64,000 nt of DNA from positions 13,030,465-13,094,464 of the forward strand of contig CM057149.1 in NCBI GenBank assembly GCA_029964075.1, written 5' to 3'. The notes beneath the pieces are model-generated. The model ran no database searches. It had not been told where the DNA came from and saw only the letters and a list, made by a program, of their open reading frames with translations. The DNA is from Patiria pectinifera. Taxonomy: Eukaryota > Echinodermata > Asteroidea > Valvatida > Asterinidae. Both the position numbers and the translations under genes were made by a program. Numbering within the stretch: position 1 is the stretch's first letter; every line of letters begins with the position of its first letter. This document shows positions 1 to 11,165 of this stretch, piece by piece.

Positions 1-632
1 ATTCATTGTGTAGGGACGGGAACCAGTTTACTCACAGGCATTTGTGTGTGGGCATAAGCCTGCCTTTCAAACTACTGAAGGAAGAAAATTAGGTTTTCGT
101 TCAAATTAACGAAACAAGTTTTAAAATTCGTCAGTAGGAAAAGAATATAATTTGTTGGAGAACACAGACGGTATATCTTTATCAAAAGGTGCACGCAATA
201 ACTGTTATTAAATTGTTTATTGAAAAGACACGTTTACATATCTTGGGACGCAACAATAAGACAATGGATCCTTCTGGTTCTGGTAGTTTCTAGGAAAGCA
301 CTTTAAAAAGTTTAATAAACGTCCATACAATTACAGCTTGAAAAATTGTAGTTTTCATGAAATCATCACGCAAAGGAATTTTGGCCATACAAATTTTGAT
401 CTTCAAAAGAAGAGCTACTGTAACGCTACTTGTCATTTTAATAACAAATGATTCGTAAAACAAAGTGCGTGTGCACACGCTTTGTGCTCGGAAGTTGTAA
501 CTGTGAACCTCGGAAGTTTCAGCTATAAAAATCAGTTGTCTACTTACAGGGTTTTACGAGTTCTTTGCAATAGAAAATAATTTATGATAAGTACGATTGA
601 AAATCAAACAATCAATTCAGTTTCACACTTAC
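1..632 (-). other. Intron 1 (part) of gene Z
   Basis: This stretch lies 3' of the signal-peptide exon of gene Z on the minus strand and runs off the window edge. It is closely similar to 52,797-53,459 (intron 1 of gene B) and more distantly to 34,490-35,604 (intron 1 of gene A). I see no exon in it. The second exon of Z should lie left of base 1. Confidence 0.7.
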
Positions 633-702
633 GTAAGGGCGCAGATATGATGGCAAGTATGGTCGCCAACACCATCAGATTTGATATCGGAGAGTAAGAC
701 AT
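633..702 (-). CDS. Gene Z, exon 1: signal peptide of an FA58C-SRCR family protein (partial gene)
   Basis: The minus strand starts with ATG at 702 and encodes MSYSPISNLMVLATILAI followed by ISAPL, a short hydrophobic signal peptide. The exon ends in phase 1 at a strong GTAAGT donor (plus-strand ACTTAC just below 633). It is the orthologous exon of 53,460-53,526 and 35,605-35,671 and has the same upstream TATA box. The start was chosen because the ATG, the hydrophobic core and the donor are kept in all three copies. The protein would enter the secretory pathway. The rest of this gene lies beyond the left edge, so whether Z is intact cannot be judged. Confidence 0.75.
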
Positions 703-787
703 TGTGTACGAAAATGAAAGTAATTCAAGACGTCTTAAGGAGAGATCAGCTGGAGCCGAGTATGAACCGATGGAGGTTGGGAGTCGG

Positions 788-795
788 TTTATATA
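788..795 (-). promoter_or_regulatory. TATA box of gene Z
   Basis: TATATAAA on the minus strand, about 86 bases upstream of the Z start codon. It sits in a block around 740-800 that is conserved in front of genes A (764-771 of the 35 kb block) and B (53,618-53,625). Transcription would start about 30 bases further left. Confidence 0.6.
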
Positions 796-799
796 CCAT

Positions 800-3452
800 G
801 GTGCTGGATATCCAGGGAAGGGTGTGTCTGCCATAAAATGCCTGAGCAGATATCTGACTTTGCTGCAACAATCATCCCTCCGAGACGTTGTCCACGTGAG
901 CCTGTTTGTGTTGGTAGGAAGCCAACAATCTGTATGTGGGAGGGGAAGATCCAATGTGACATCATCCTAGTCGAGGGGGGGGGGTGTATAAGCCCCTCGC
1001 CAATCGTCCGGCACCTAAGCCATTGGAAGGGACATCAAAGATTATTCCAGTTACTCAATCACACAAGAATCTTTCCCACGTTTCCGAATCGTTCCCATAA
1101 TCTCACGATTTCCTAAATCGATCACACAACTTCAGAAATAATTGCACTATTTTTTTTCTTGGCTACTACATCCCTTTCTAGGCTTTAGTCAGCAAATTTT
1201 AAATGTAATTATATAAAACGGGAAGTCAATTTTTCTCCATTTCCTTGTGACGCGTGTGTTCTGGCACTGGATCAACCGCTTAACTGTGAAGAGACAGCAA
1301 CTATAATGTTCAAGGATCTTTATGGCGCGCAAAAGTGACATTCAATCAGGTTGAAGCGGTAGCTTTTGGTTATTTCACGATATCTCCAGATATTAACAGT
1401 TATGTCCAATGTTTCTAACCATTTTTTTTTTTTTTTTTTTTGCTATTTAGAAACCCTAGGTGATTATTTCGTGATATCTTTAAATCAATTTCAAGATATT
1501 TCCAAATATTTTCAAGATATTTCTGTATTGATTTCAAGACATCTTGAAATCAATTTCAAGGAAGGCCTATCTCGAAATCCATAACACACTGTCTTGAAAT
1601 CCATTTCAAGCGGACCCTGATTTCATTTCAAGACCTCCCGAAATCCTTTCAAGTTAGCTCGAAGTCGTTTTCCGCTTCCGTGTGAATAGTCATTAATCAT
1701 TCCGTTTTCATCAAATGTCCGACAGTGCTTGCGCCAGTGGAATGGCGGAAGCGGAAACGATTTTTGAGGATAACTTGATATGCATGCATAGTGACATCTT
1801 AAAATAGATTTCGACTAGAGATATCTCAAGATGCCCTTGAAATGGATTTTAAGATATTTGAAGTGATATTAGATATGAATTTAAATTTAAGTGTTGTGTA
1901 TTTACATGTAACCACATCGTCAAAGTGCATAATGCCACTTTTGCACGCCGTATTTGACTTTGGCTTGGCCGTACATCCAACATCTGGTAGTGACATTGCT
2001 GTGCAGACTTTATACCAATGCCCCACGCAGGGACCTAGGCGGAGCTGAAAACAATTTCCGGGTTAAACATTCATTTCCTTGTGACGCATGTGTTTTGGCG
2101 CTGACTCATAGTTACCCTCATGTATGACGAGCCTGCCACTAACATGATCAAGATGGTAATCACAGTCAGAGTTTAACTTGAAATGTTCTTGGAAATACAT
2201 CATACATCTGGCAGTGACATTGCAGCAAGCACGAATAAGGAAGTGGGGGAGTCATCTCCCTACCCCCCCCCCCCGCGCCTTCCTGTATGTTTTGGAAAAA
2301 GCCAAAGCGAACATGTTTCGTTGTATACCCACCCGTAAATTGGTATCAATTTGCCAACACTGACCAAATAACTATCTTATTATACCTATAATTCAATATA
2401 ATAATAAATATACCGACGTTAAACTTAATCAATCTACATGTACATTCAATCTCAAGGAAGTAAAAATGTTCAGTCCAACAAGCACCCGTAATTGGTCTGT
2501 GCAGAATATGTAGTGTGGCGTATAACTACGGGGGGGGGGGGGTGGGGGCAACTTCCCCCGCTTGAGGCCTGTGCCAGCCCCTTGTGCTCCCCAACTCAGA
2601 AGAATCCACGCAAATTCGAGTGTCCGGTTAATTATTTTTCATTTTAATTTGACATTATGATATTCAAGTAGGTCTATAACAAGTGCAGATAATAATTGCA
2701 AATCTAATAAGCATTACTCCTCGCTAAAAAATACATGTTTATACTAACATAAGATTATGGCAAATATTATACATGGCACAAATAACAAAAAAAATGCTTA
2801 AGTTTATAAACCACAGTATTTGACAATGTTTGTTTACCGTCACGTATTCTACCTCGAACGCAACATCGTAGCTTTCCTGAAATAACAATTAAAGTTGATC
2901 GGTGAATCAGAATAACAAAGTCCAGCATTTCCACCCTCACTGCTTATCCATTGTACTTTAACTTTTCGCTCCCCAATATTCTTTGAATGAATTTATAACA
3001 ATGAACTCATTATATTGTGAGTAGCTGACTTTGAAATACATGTATATCCAAATGCATGCCAGTTCCCGTTACGGTTTTTTTGGGGGGGGGGGGGCTGGGC
3101 GGTCTTTTGGTGTTTTTATGATATCATTTTGTATATTTTCAATACAAATAAAGCCACTATGATTGTTGCATGCTTATTGCATATGCGGCTCGAAATCATA
3201 AATTGACAACAAGAAAGCTTCTGCCTCTTAACTCCAAACTACATCTCACCAAAATGCACTATTAACATAGACTGGTGTCAAAGATTATGCAGTACCTATA
3301 AACACTACAACGCCAAGAGAAGCTAGGTACCACTCTCCATATAGTGGCTTTACAGCATGCACGGGTTATAGGCCGCGACTAGTCACGTGACTATGTAATA
3401 ATTCGACCAGCAATTTGATGGCCCGAAATACCATGAAACAAATATTGTCCCT
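800..3452. other. Intergenic DNA, class I, between gene Z and remnant psi
   Basis: This segment is a near-copy of 53,630-56,217 (between genes B and C), with only scattered differences and small indels. It holds a poly-T run near 1,424, degenerate repeats built on TTTCAAGATAT (about 1,370-1,870), and G or C runs near 979, 2,264, 2,531 and 3,083. I see no credible gene in it. Part of 2,700-3,452 may be 3' UTR of the adjoining remnant. Confidence 0.65.
1366..1870. repeat. Degenerate direct and inverted TTTCAAGATAT repeats
   Basis: Variants of TTTCAAGATATTT and its reverse complement alternate through this block, so the strand can fold on itself. The same block is present at 54,190-54,690 and a short relic at 36,050-36,110. 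It looks like non-coding repeat DNA that was duplicated with the array. Confidence 0.5.
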
Positions 3453-3552
3453 TTAAAAGGAGATGAGTGTGTATGATGATGTATGGTGTCCTATCCTTCC
3501 TGGTTGCCTGAGGGGTTTAGCTTTCGTTACTTGTTGGTTGTTGCGGTGTTTC
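3453..3552 (-). pseudogene. Remnant psi, terminal (tail) exon
   Basis: This is the fourth copy of the conserved last exon. After the CTGCAG acceptor the minus strand reads one base, then KHRNNQQVTKAKPLRQPGRI and on to SSYTLISF and a TAA. The ending HHTSSYTLISF matches gene C and not A or B, which end DHTSSYTLISL (A only by alignment, as its frame is shifted). It is intact in itself but belongs to a gene cut at 4,174, so it is annotated as part of a pseudogene. Intron 3,553-4,035 separates it from the broken SRCR exon. Confidence 0.55.
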
Positions 3553-4035
3553 CTGCAGTAATACAAAAGCGAAGAACAAACACTTTGCATCTTAGGTTAT
3601 TGAAGAAAACTAGGAAAAAGGGGGAAAATTCAATAAAATAACTTCTAGATAAAAACTAAACAGGATTCTTGATCTACAAATATGAGGCCGTCTAAGCACA
3701 GAAGTCAGTTAAATTTTCTTTCTCAACGATTCCAGATGCGCAGACTTAATAGAATTAAGAATTGAGACTTAAGGCATCCACCGATTATTGCTAGGCCACC
3801 AATAACTTGATCACATTTGTACTTTTTGAGCTTTTTTTTTATTTGAATGAATGTACAATATTGATCTTTACTAAATTGGATGGAGTTATAGTTGTTGCAT
3901 CACGCTAGAACAATTCCATCTTTTTGATAACATCATAACAGGATTAAGTGGAGTATTTTCTATGATGATTTGAATCCTTGACGAGATGGTACTGATGGTT
4001 TAGGATTCGTTACACTGCCTTCATTGTTCGCTTAC

Positions 4036-4174
4036 CATCGCGGCAGATCACTCCAGCATCGTGAGAGTGGCTACAACTTGTTTCCTCCCAGCAGTAGGAA
4101 GGGTCGGTTATTTTCTGTTCGGATCCTTGACACGCCACGCCGTCCATATGGACGGGTCCGCTACCCTGCCCGAA
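4036..4174 (-). pseudogene. Remnant psi, 3' part of second SRCR exon, broken by the foldback element
   Basis: The minus strand encodes the last ~46 residues of an SRCR domain (GSGPVHMDGVAC-like, then SYCWEETSCSHSHDAGVIC) up to the usual phase-1 GTAAGC donor. The homologous exons are 309 bases; only 139 remain. A 3-base loss relative to the other copies removes the conserved Cys of the DCPSY motif, and E-to-Q changes are visible. The exon stops abruptly at 4,174, where TATGGCGTGTCA, the end of the giant inverted-repeat element, begins. The 5' exons of this copy are not found on the far side of the element. Confidence 0.8.
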
Positions 4175-4640
4175 TATGGCGTGTCAGACGTTGCAATATT
4201 TTGCAATAGATATGTTGGATGTTCAATATGTGTTTGTTATCTTTTACATTTATGTGCGATGTTCAATATAAGTGTGCGATGTTTTTCATTATTTGCGCGA
4301 TGTTTAATATATTTGTGCGATGTTTTACAATATAATATGTGCGATGTTCAATATATGTGTGCGATGTTTTACATTTATATGCGATTTTCAATTTATATGT
4401 GCGATGTTTTTGACGATATATATGTGCGATGTTTTCAATATTATGTTCGATTTTTTGCATTAAATGTGCGATGTTTTTCGATACAATTGTGTGTGTTGTT
4501 TTACAATATATTTGCGATATTCTCAAATATGTGAGCAATGTTTTACACATATGTTTGACATTTCGAGCTATATGTATTCGATGTTTCATGTTTGCATTCG
4601 ATCTTTTGCAATATGCATTTGATGTTTCCCTTTTCATTCG
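4175..4640 (+). repeat. Outer domain, left arm: short-period GTGCGATGTTT array
   Basis: About twenty imperfect units of roughly 20-26 bases carry the core GTGCGATGTTT followed by an AT-rich spacer. The array reappears inverted (AAACATCGCAC) at 17,173-17,280 and 17,971-18,340, split there by a nested element. Any reading frame through it is simply the repeat translated. Confidence 0.8.
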
Positions 4641-4985
4641 ATGTTTCGTTAAGAGTCAAAGTCTGGTTACTAGACCGCAAAAGTCTGACTATTTTGCCTA
4701 AAGTCAGTGTATGAGACGTCAGGGGATCGCGTAAAGTGATTAGAGCCAGACCTAAACGGTAAAAACTGGAATTGTGGGTAATTCTTTAAGCATACGCAAT
4801 GCGTTCATCATTGTTCGGGCAGTACCCCCAGCTGTGCCTGCACTACCCATAGTGTTATGCGCATCATCTATGCATTGAGGAGTGCATGACACATGGTCTG
4901 AGCTCCAAGGCCGATGTGCACCTGTCCCGTTTAATGATCCAGTTACCTGATAATTTGTTTGAAAAATTCCAGATGTAAAATTGGG
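4641..4985. repeat. Inner unique block of left arm, inverted copy at 15,620-15,940
   Basis: A ~340-base non-satellite block occurs in both arms in opposite orientation. Each copy keeps an open frame reading outwards that ends at the same stop: minus strand to 4,752 here, plus strand 15,629-15,841 on the right. Shared peptide segments include NYQVTGSLNGTGAHRPWSSD and ALRMLKELPTIPVFTV. I do not recognise the peptide. Differences between the two copies are mostly amino-acid changing, so constraint is not shown. Confidence 0.55.
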
Positions 4986-5725
4986 CAAAATCAGATGTTT
5001 CTGAACAAAATTCAAATTGTAAGGGGTTAACCTTGCATTTTTTTTTTAGCAAAATCGGGAAAAATCAGATGTTTCTGGACAATTGCAGATTGTATGGGGT
5101 TAGATGTTTATGAAACATTTCAAATTGTAAGGGGTGAACATTGCATATTTTAGCGAAATTGGGCAAAATAAGATGTTTCCGAAAAATTTCAGATGTAAGG
5201 GATTATCCTTGCTTTTTTATTGAAATTTGGCAAAGCTAGATGTTTATGAAAAATTTCAAATTACAAGGGGTTAACCTTGCATTTTTTAAGCGAAATTGGG
5301 AAAAAAATCTGATGTTCCTGGAAAATTGCAGATTGTAAGGGGTTAACCTTGCTTTTTAAATACGATTGGGAAAAATTAGATGTTAATGAAAAAAATTCAA
5401 ATTGTAAGGGGTTAACCTTGATTTTTTTTTGAAGCAAAATAGGACACAATCAGATGATTCTGGAAAATTGCAGATTGTTAGGGCTTAACCATGTATTTCT
5501 AGCAAAATTGGGCAAAAAGAAATGTTTATGAAAAATGTTAAATTGTAAGAGGTGTACCTTGTATATTTAGTAAAATTAGGCAAAATCAGATTTGTATAAA
5601 AAATCTAAAATGGTAAGGGGTTAACCTTGCTTTTTTTAGCAAAATTTGGAGCATATTTTACTAAAATTGGGCAAAATCAGATGCTTCTAAAAAATCCAGA
5701 TGTAAAGTTTCCACAAAAACAGCTG
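4985..5725 (+). repeat. ~69-bp satellite, left arm segment 1
   Basis: Tandem imperfect units read roughly AAATTGTAAGGGGTTAACC, then TTGCATTTTTAGCAAAATTG, then GGCAAAATCAGATGTTTATG. GGGGTTAACC is the best-kept core. The unit is about 69 bases with many substitutions and small indels. Confidence 0.85.
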
Positions 5726-7130
5726 TTGAAAAAGAGCCCAATGTTGAACTTTACTGAGTCTGAGGTCTATCGAGGGGACGATCCTTATTTCAACTCCCGG
5801 AGATTCGCTGACAGTCTCTATTTTTCTTTTTAAGAAAGTCGAAATAGCTGAAGAGGGAGGTGAGAATCTATATGTGCCCAGATACAGAGTAGAAATCTAC
5901 GCGTCTGCCTTTTGAAACACACAATTGCGGTGTTCATTGTTGCGTAATGATCCGCCTAGCACACGACTGTTTTGCACATTAGGCTGTGTTATGCAGCTTC
6001 CTAACAAACCAAACACACTGGGCTCATTATATCGACTTGTTTTTACCCATTAAGGTAAAGCAAATGGACCCAGTAATCTTCCTGGCGCGTTTGCTCACCT
6101 ATAAAAGACAACTTTTCTCAGTTTATGGACAATTCTAAGGTAACGAAATGGCCGAGTGGTTACGATTCGTCGTCCCGGTTAGCGGAGTCCCGGGTTCGAA
6201 TCCCGCTGGTGTCTTTTTGGTTTTTAACGAATCAGTTCAATTATTCACTATAAGAGATTTAATTTCCCGTCGTAAAGTAACAGTACCTTAGCTTAACCGG
6301 TAAGCACTGCTGCTGGTACTGTCCGCGAGTTCCAGGTTGGCGCCTTCGTACAGGTTCAGGGCATGTGGTCCACTCGGAGGATCAGGGCTTAGGGGCCGCC
6401 CTGTTCCTCCCTTAGCTCTTTGCTTTAACATGGTGCCTGGCCCTCCGGGGTTATATGGATGGATAGGGAAGGAAGTGTGTATTGGTCGGGGAGCCGAGAC
6501 CCCGGAAGAGAACTAAGGGATCGGCTGGGGCATTGTTATGGCTCAGACCGATCCCTGAAAGCTTGACTAGCACATAACTTTTTGATCTTTTTTACCCTCT
6601 ATCTTTTATACTTTGGTTTAGTTTGATATCTACAGCTGCTTGGCAGGTCTACGGGTAGTATCAAAATTGAAACAAAGGTGTACGTCATAAATCAATGAAT
6701 ATTTCACAATTGACTATAATCAAAACGGAGTTTCGTTTGATCAATTTGACTATCATTATATAATGACGCGATTGCCAATTGACGTAAGAAACGCCATAAA
6801 TTATACCGGGAAAGAATAAAGATGTACATTGTAATATAAATATTATTTATACATCTTTCAAATAACGTGTCTTTAATTGTGAGCATTCCAAACAATACAG
6901 TTATTCGCCAAAGTAATATAATGGTATATGATAGCACGATCAATGTGTCTCTATTAAATTTAAAAATATATAATTTAGGCCCCTATGTGTGAAATATTCT
7001 TTGATTGACTATGAGCATTCCATACGAATGAGTTAATTTGCAAAATATAGCAACAAAAAAAAAAAAAGGAAAAAGAGAAAATTCCTTTACCCTAAAAACT
7101 GGAAAAAAATAATTTGTTTTAAAAAAGTCA
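5725..7130. repeat. tRNA-like module of left arm (inverted copy 11,165-12,640)
   Basis: This ~1.4-kb non-satellite module is present once in the left arm and inverted in the right arm, with its outer end copied twice more at 13,226 and 14,221. It contains tRNA-like sequence (6,139-6,215), a second weaker tRNA-like stretch (about 6,290-6,350), and an AT-rich end near 6,700-7,060. Both arms keep an open frame of ~80 codons in the AT-rich end (minus 6,704-6,943; plus 11,413-11,670) sharing FGMLTIKDTLFERCINNIYI. That frame may be chance. Confidence 0.7.
6139..6215 (+). repeat. tRNA-Ser/Leu-like sequence with pol III boxes A and B
   Basis: Box A TGGCCGAGTGG (6,149) and a perfect box B GGTTCGAATCC (6,193) are spaced as in tRNA genes. 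The flanking 5' and 3' ends do not pair as an acceptor stem, so it is not a normal tRNA gene. The same sequence lies inverted at 12,145-12,222. It could be a SINE head or a captured tRNA relic that still supplies a pol III promoter. Confidence 0.6.
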
Positions 7131-9463
7131 AATTTTAAAAGTTTGCAAGGGGTTAACCTTACATTTTAGCAAATTTGGGAAAAATCAGATGTTTCTGGAA
7201 AATTGCAGCTTGTAAGTGGTTAACCTTGCATTTTTAGTAAAATTTAAATGTTTTTGAAACATTTCAAATTGTAACGGGTGAACCTTGCTTTTTTAAGCAA
7301 AATTGGGAAAAATCAGATCTTTCTTGAAACTTACAGATTGTAAGGGGTTAACTTGGCATTTTTAGCATAACTGGGCAATATCAGATTGATATGAAAAATC
7401 TCAAATTGTAAGGGGTGAACCTTGTATTTTTAGCGAAATTGGCCAGAATCAGATCTTTCTGGAAAATTTCAGATTGTAAGGGGTTGACCTTGCTTGTTTT
7501 AGTGATATTTGGCAAAATAAGATGTGAATGAAAAATTTCAAATTGTAAGGGGTTAACCTTGCTTTTTTAGTAAAATTGGGCAAATTTAAATGTTTATGAA
7601 AAATCTCAAATTGTAAGGGGTGAACCTTGAATTTTTTAGCAAAATAGGGCAAAATCAGGTGTTTATGAAAAATGTCAGATTGTAAGGGGTTCACCTTGCA
7701 GTTTTAGCAAAATTGGGAAAAATCAGATTTGTATGAAAAAACAAAAATTAGAAGAGGTTAACCTTTGCCCATTTAGTGCAAAATCAGATGTTTCTGGAAA
7801 ATTGCAGATTGAAAGAGGTTAACCTGGCATTTTTAGCAAAACTGGGCAATATCAGATTTTTATGAAAAATCTCAAATTGTAAGGGTTGAACCTTGCATTT
7901 TTAGCAAAATTCGGCAAAATCAGATGTTTCTCAAAAATTTCAGATGTAAGGGGGTTAACCTTGCTTTTTTAGTAAGTTTGGGCAAATTTTAATGTGCATA
8001 AAAAATTTCAAATTGTTAGGGGTTAACCTTGCATTTTTTAGTAAAATACGGCAAAACCAGGTGTTCATGAAAATTTCAGATTGTAAAGGGTTCACCTTGC
8101 ATTTTTAAAATCAGATTTGTATGAAAAATCTAAAATTGTAAGGGGTTAACCTTTGCCCAATTAGGGCAAAATCAGATGTTTCTGGAAAATTGCAAATTGA
8201 AAGAGGTTAACCTTGCATTTTAAGCAAAAATTAGGCAAAATGAGATTGTTATGAAAAATCTCAAGTTGTAAGGGGTGGACCTTGCATATATTAGCAAAAT
8301 TGGGCAAAATCAGATGTTTCTGAAAAAAAATTCCGAAGTAAGGAATGAACCTTATTTTTTTCTTTAGTGAAATTTGGTAAAAATTAGATGTTTATGAAAA
8401 ATTTCAAATTGTAAGGGGTTAAGATTGCATTTTTTTTTGCAAAATAGGGCAAAATCAGATGTTTATGAAATATCTCAAATTGTAAGTGGTGAACCTTGTA
8501 TTTTTAGCGAAATTGGGCAAAATCAGATCTTTCTTGAAAATTTCAGATTGTAAGGGGTTAACCTTGCTTTTTTAGTGATATTTGGCAAAATAAGATGTGA
8601 ATGAAAAATTTCAAATTGTAAGGGGTGAACCTTGCATTTTTTGGCAAAATAGGGCAAAATCTGGTGTTTATGAAAAATGTCAGATTGTAAGGGGTTCACC
8701 TTGCATTTTAAGCAAAATTGGGAAAAATCTGATTTGTATGAAAAATCAAAAATTGTAAGAGGTTAACCTTTGCCCAATTAGGGCAAAATCAGATGTTTAT
8801 GAAAAATCTCAAATTGTAAGGGGTGAACCTTTGCCAAATTAGGGCACTGAAAAAGCAGGGTTAACCCCCTTACATCTGAAAATTTCAAATTGTTATGGGT
8901 TAACCTTGCATTTTTTAGCAAAATACGGCAAAACCAGGTGTTCATGAAAAAATTCAGATTGTAAAGGGTTCACCTTGCATTTTAAGCAAAATTGGGAAAA
9001 ATCAGATGTTTCTGAAAAAAAAATCCGATGTAAGGAATTAACCTTACTTTTTTTTAAAGTAAAATTTAGTAAAAATTAGATTTTTATGGAAAATTTCAAA
9101 TTGTAAGGGGTTCAGATTGCATTGTTTTTTAGCAAAATAGGGCAAATCAGGTGTTTATGGAAAATTTCAGATTGTAAGGATTAACTTTGCAGTTTTAGCA
9201 AAATTGGGCAAAATCAGATTTGTATGAAAATCAAAAATTGTAAGGGGTTAACCTTGCCAAATTAGGGCAAAATCAGATGTTTCTGGAAAATTGCAGATTG
9301 AAAGGGGTTAACCTTGCTTTTTTAAGCGAAATTGGGAAAAATCAGATGTTTCTTAAAAATTGAAGATTGTAAGGGGTTAACTTGGCATTTTTAGCATAAC
9401 TGGGCAATATCAGATTTATATGAAAAATCTCAAATTGTAAGGGGTGAACCTTGTATTTTTAGC
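7130..9463 (+). repeat. ~69-bp satellite, left arm segment 2
   Basis: More than thirty imperfect units in the GGGGTTAACC orientation. Variants with GGGGTGAACC and deletions of half units are mixed in. Reading frames here only reflect the repeat. Confidence 0.85.
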
Positions 9464-11165
9464 GGAAACTTTACATCTGGATTTATAGAAGCATCTGATT
9501 CTGCCCAATTTTAGTAAAATATGCTCCAAATTATGCTAAAAAAGCAAGGTTAACCCCTTACCATTTTAGATTTTTCATACAAATCTGATTTTGCCTAATT
9601 TTACTAAATATACAAGGTACATCTCTTACAGTTCAATCTTTTTCATAAACATTTCTTTTTGCTCAATTTTGCTAGAAATACAAGGTTAAGCCCTAACAAT
9701 CTGCAATTTTCCAGAATCATCTGATTGTGTCCTATTTTGCTAAAAAAATGCAAGGTTAACCCCTTACAATTTGAATTTTTTTCATGAACATCTAATTTTT
9801 CCCAATCTTATTCAAAAAGCAAGGTTAACCCCTTACAATCTGCAATTTTCCAGAAACATCAGATTTTTTTCCCAATTTCGCTTAAAAAATGCATTGGCCT
9901 AATGGGGCAAAGGTCAACCTCTTACAATTTTTGATCTTTCATACAAATCTGATTTTTCCCAATTTTGCTAAAAATGCAAGGTGAACCCTTTACAATCTGA
10001 CATTTTTCATAAACACCTGATTTTGCCCTGTTTTGCTAAAAAATGCAAGGTTCACCCCTTACAATGTGAGATTTTTCATAAACATTTAAATTTGCCCAAT
10101 TTTACTTAAAAAAGCAAGGTTAACCCCTTACAATTTGAAATTTTTCATTCACATCTTATTTTGCCAAATATTAGTAAAAAAGCAAGGTTAATCCCTTACT
10201 ATCTGAAAATTTCCAGAAAGATCTGATTTTGCCCAATTTCGGTTAAAAAAGCAAGGTTAACCCCTTTCAATCTGCAAGGTTAACCCCTTTCAAATTTTCC
10301 AGACACATCTGATTTTGCCCTTATTTGGCAAGGTTACCCCTTACAATTTTTGATTTTTCATACAAATCTGATTTTGCCCAATTTTGCTAAAAATGCAAGG
10401 TGAACCCCTTACAATCTGACATTTTTCATAAACACCTGATTTTGCCATATTTTGCTAAAAAATGCAAGGTTCACCCCTTACAATTTGAGATTTTTCATAA
10501 ACATTTAAATTTGCCCAATTTTACTAAAAAAGCAAGGTTAACTCCTTACAATTTGAAATTTTTCATTCACGTCTTATTTTGCCAAATATCACTAAAAAAG
10601 CAAGGGTAACCCCTTACAATCTGAAATTTTCCAGAAAGATCTGATTTTGCCCAATTTCGCTAAAAATACAAGGTTCATCCTTTACAATTTGAGATTTTTC
10701 ATATGAATCTGATATTGCCCAGTTATGCTAAAAATGCCAAGTTAACCCCTTACAATCTTCAATTTTCAAGAAAGATCTGATTTTCCCCAATTTTGATTAC
10801 AAAAGCAAGGTTAACCCCTTTCAATCTGCAATTTTCCAGAAATATCTGAGTTTGCCCTAATTTGGCAAGGTTAACCTCTTACAATTTTTGATTTTTCATA
10901 CAAATCTGATTTTGCCCAATTTTGCTAAAAATGCAAAGTTAACCCCTTACAATCTGAAATTTTCCATACACATCTTATTTTGCCAAATTTTACTACAAAA
11001 GCAAGGTTAACCCCTTACAATCTGAAATTTTCCGGAAAGATTTGATTTTGCCCAATTTCACCCCTTACTATTTGAAATGTTTCATAAACATCTAAATTTT
11101 ACTAAAAATGCAAGGTTAACCCCTTACAAGCTGCAATTTTCCAGAAACATCTGATTTTTCCCAAT
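9464..11165 (-). repeat. ~69-bp satellite, right arm (inverted)
   Basis: The satellite continues but in reverse orientation (GGTTAACCCC). The switch lies in AGCGGAAACTTTACATCTGG near 9,463 and marks the centre of the foldback. The block ends where the inverted tRNA-like module starts. Confidence 0.85.

Noticed and set aside
4201-4701. Cys-rich looking proteins from the GCGATG array
   Set aside because: Low-complexity repeat translated in several frames.
6139-6215. Functional tRNA gene
   Set aside because: Boxes A and B are good, but the ends do not form an acceptor stem and the anticodon arm is not convincing.
7449-10609. Open frames such as those encoding repeated NPLQSDIFHKHL words
   Set aside because: They are translations of the satellite, matching in both arms for that reason only.
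4985-11165. Regular repeats resembling a CRISPR array
   Set aside because: The units are ~69 bases, contiguous, imperfect and without unique spacers, in eukaryotic DNA. It is satellite.
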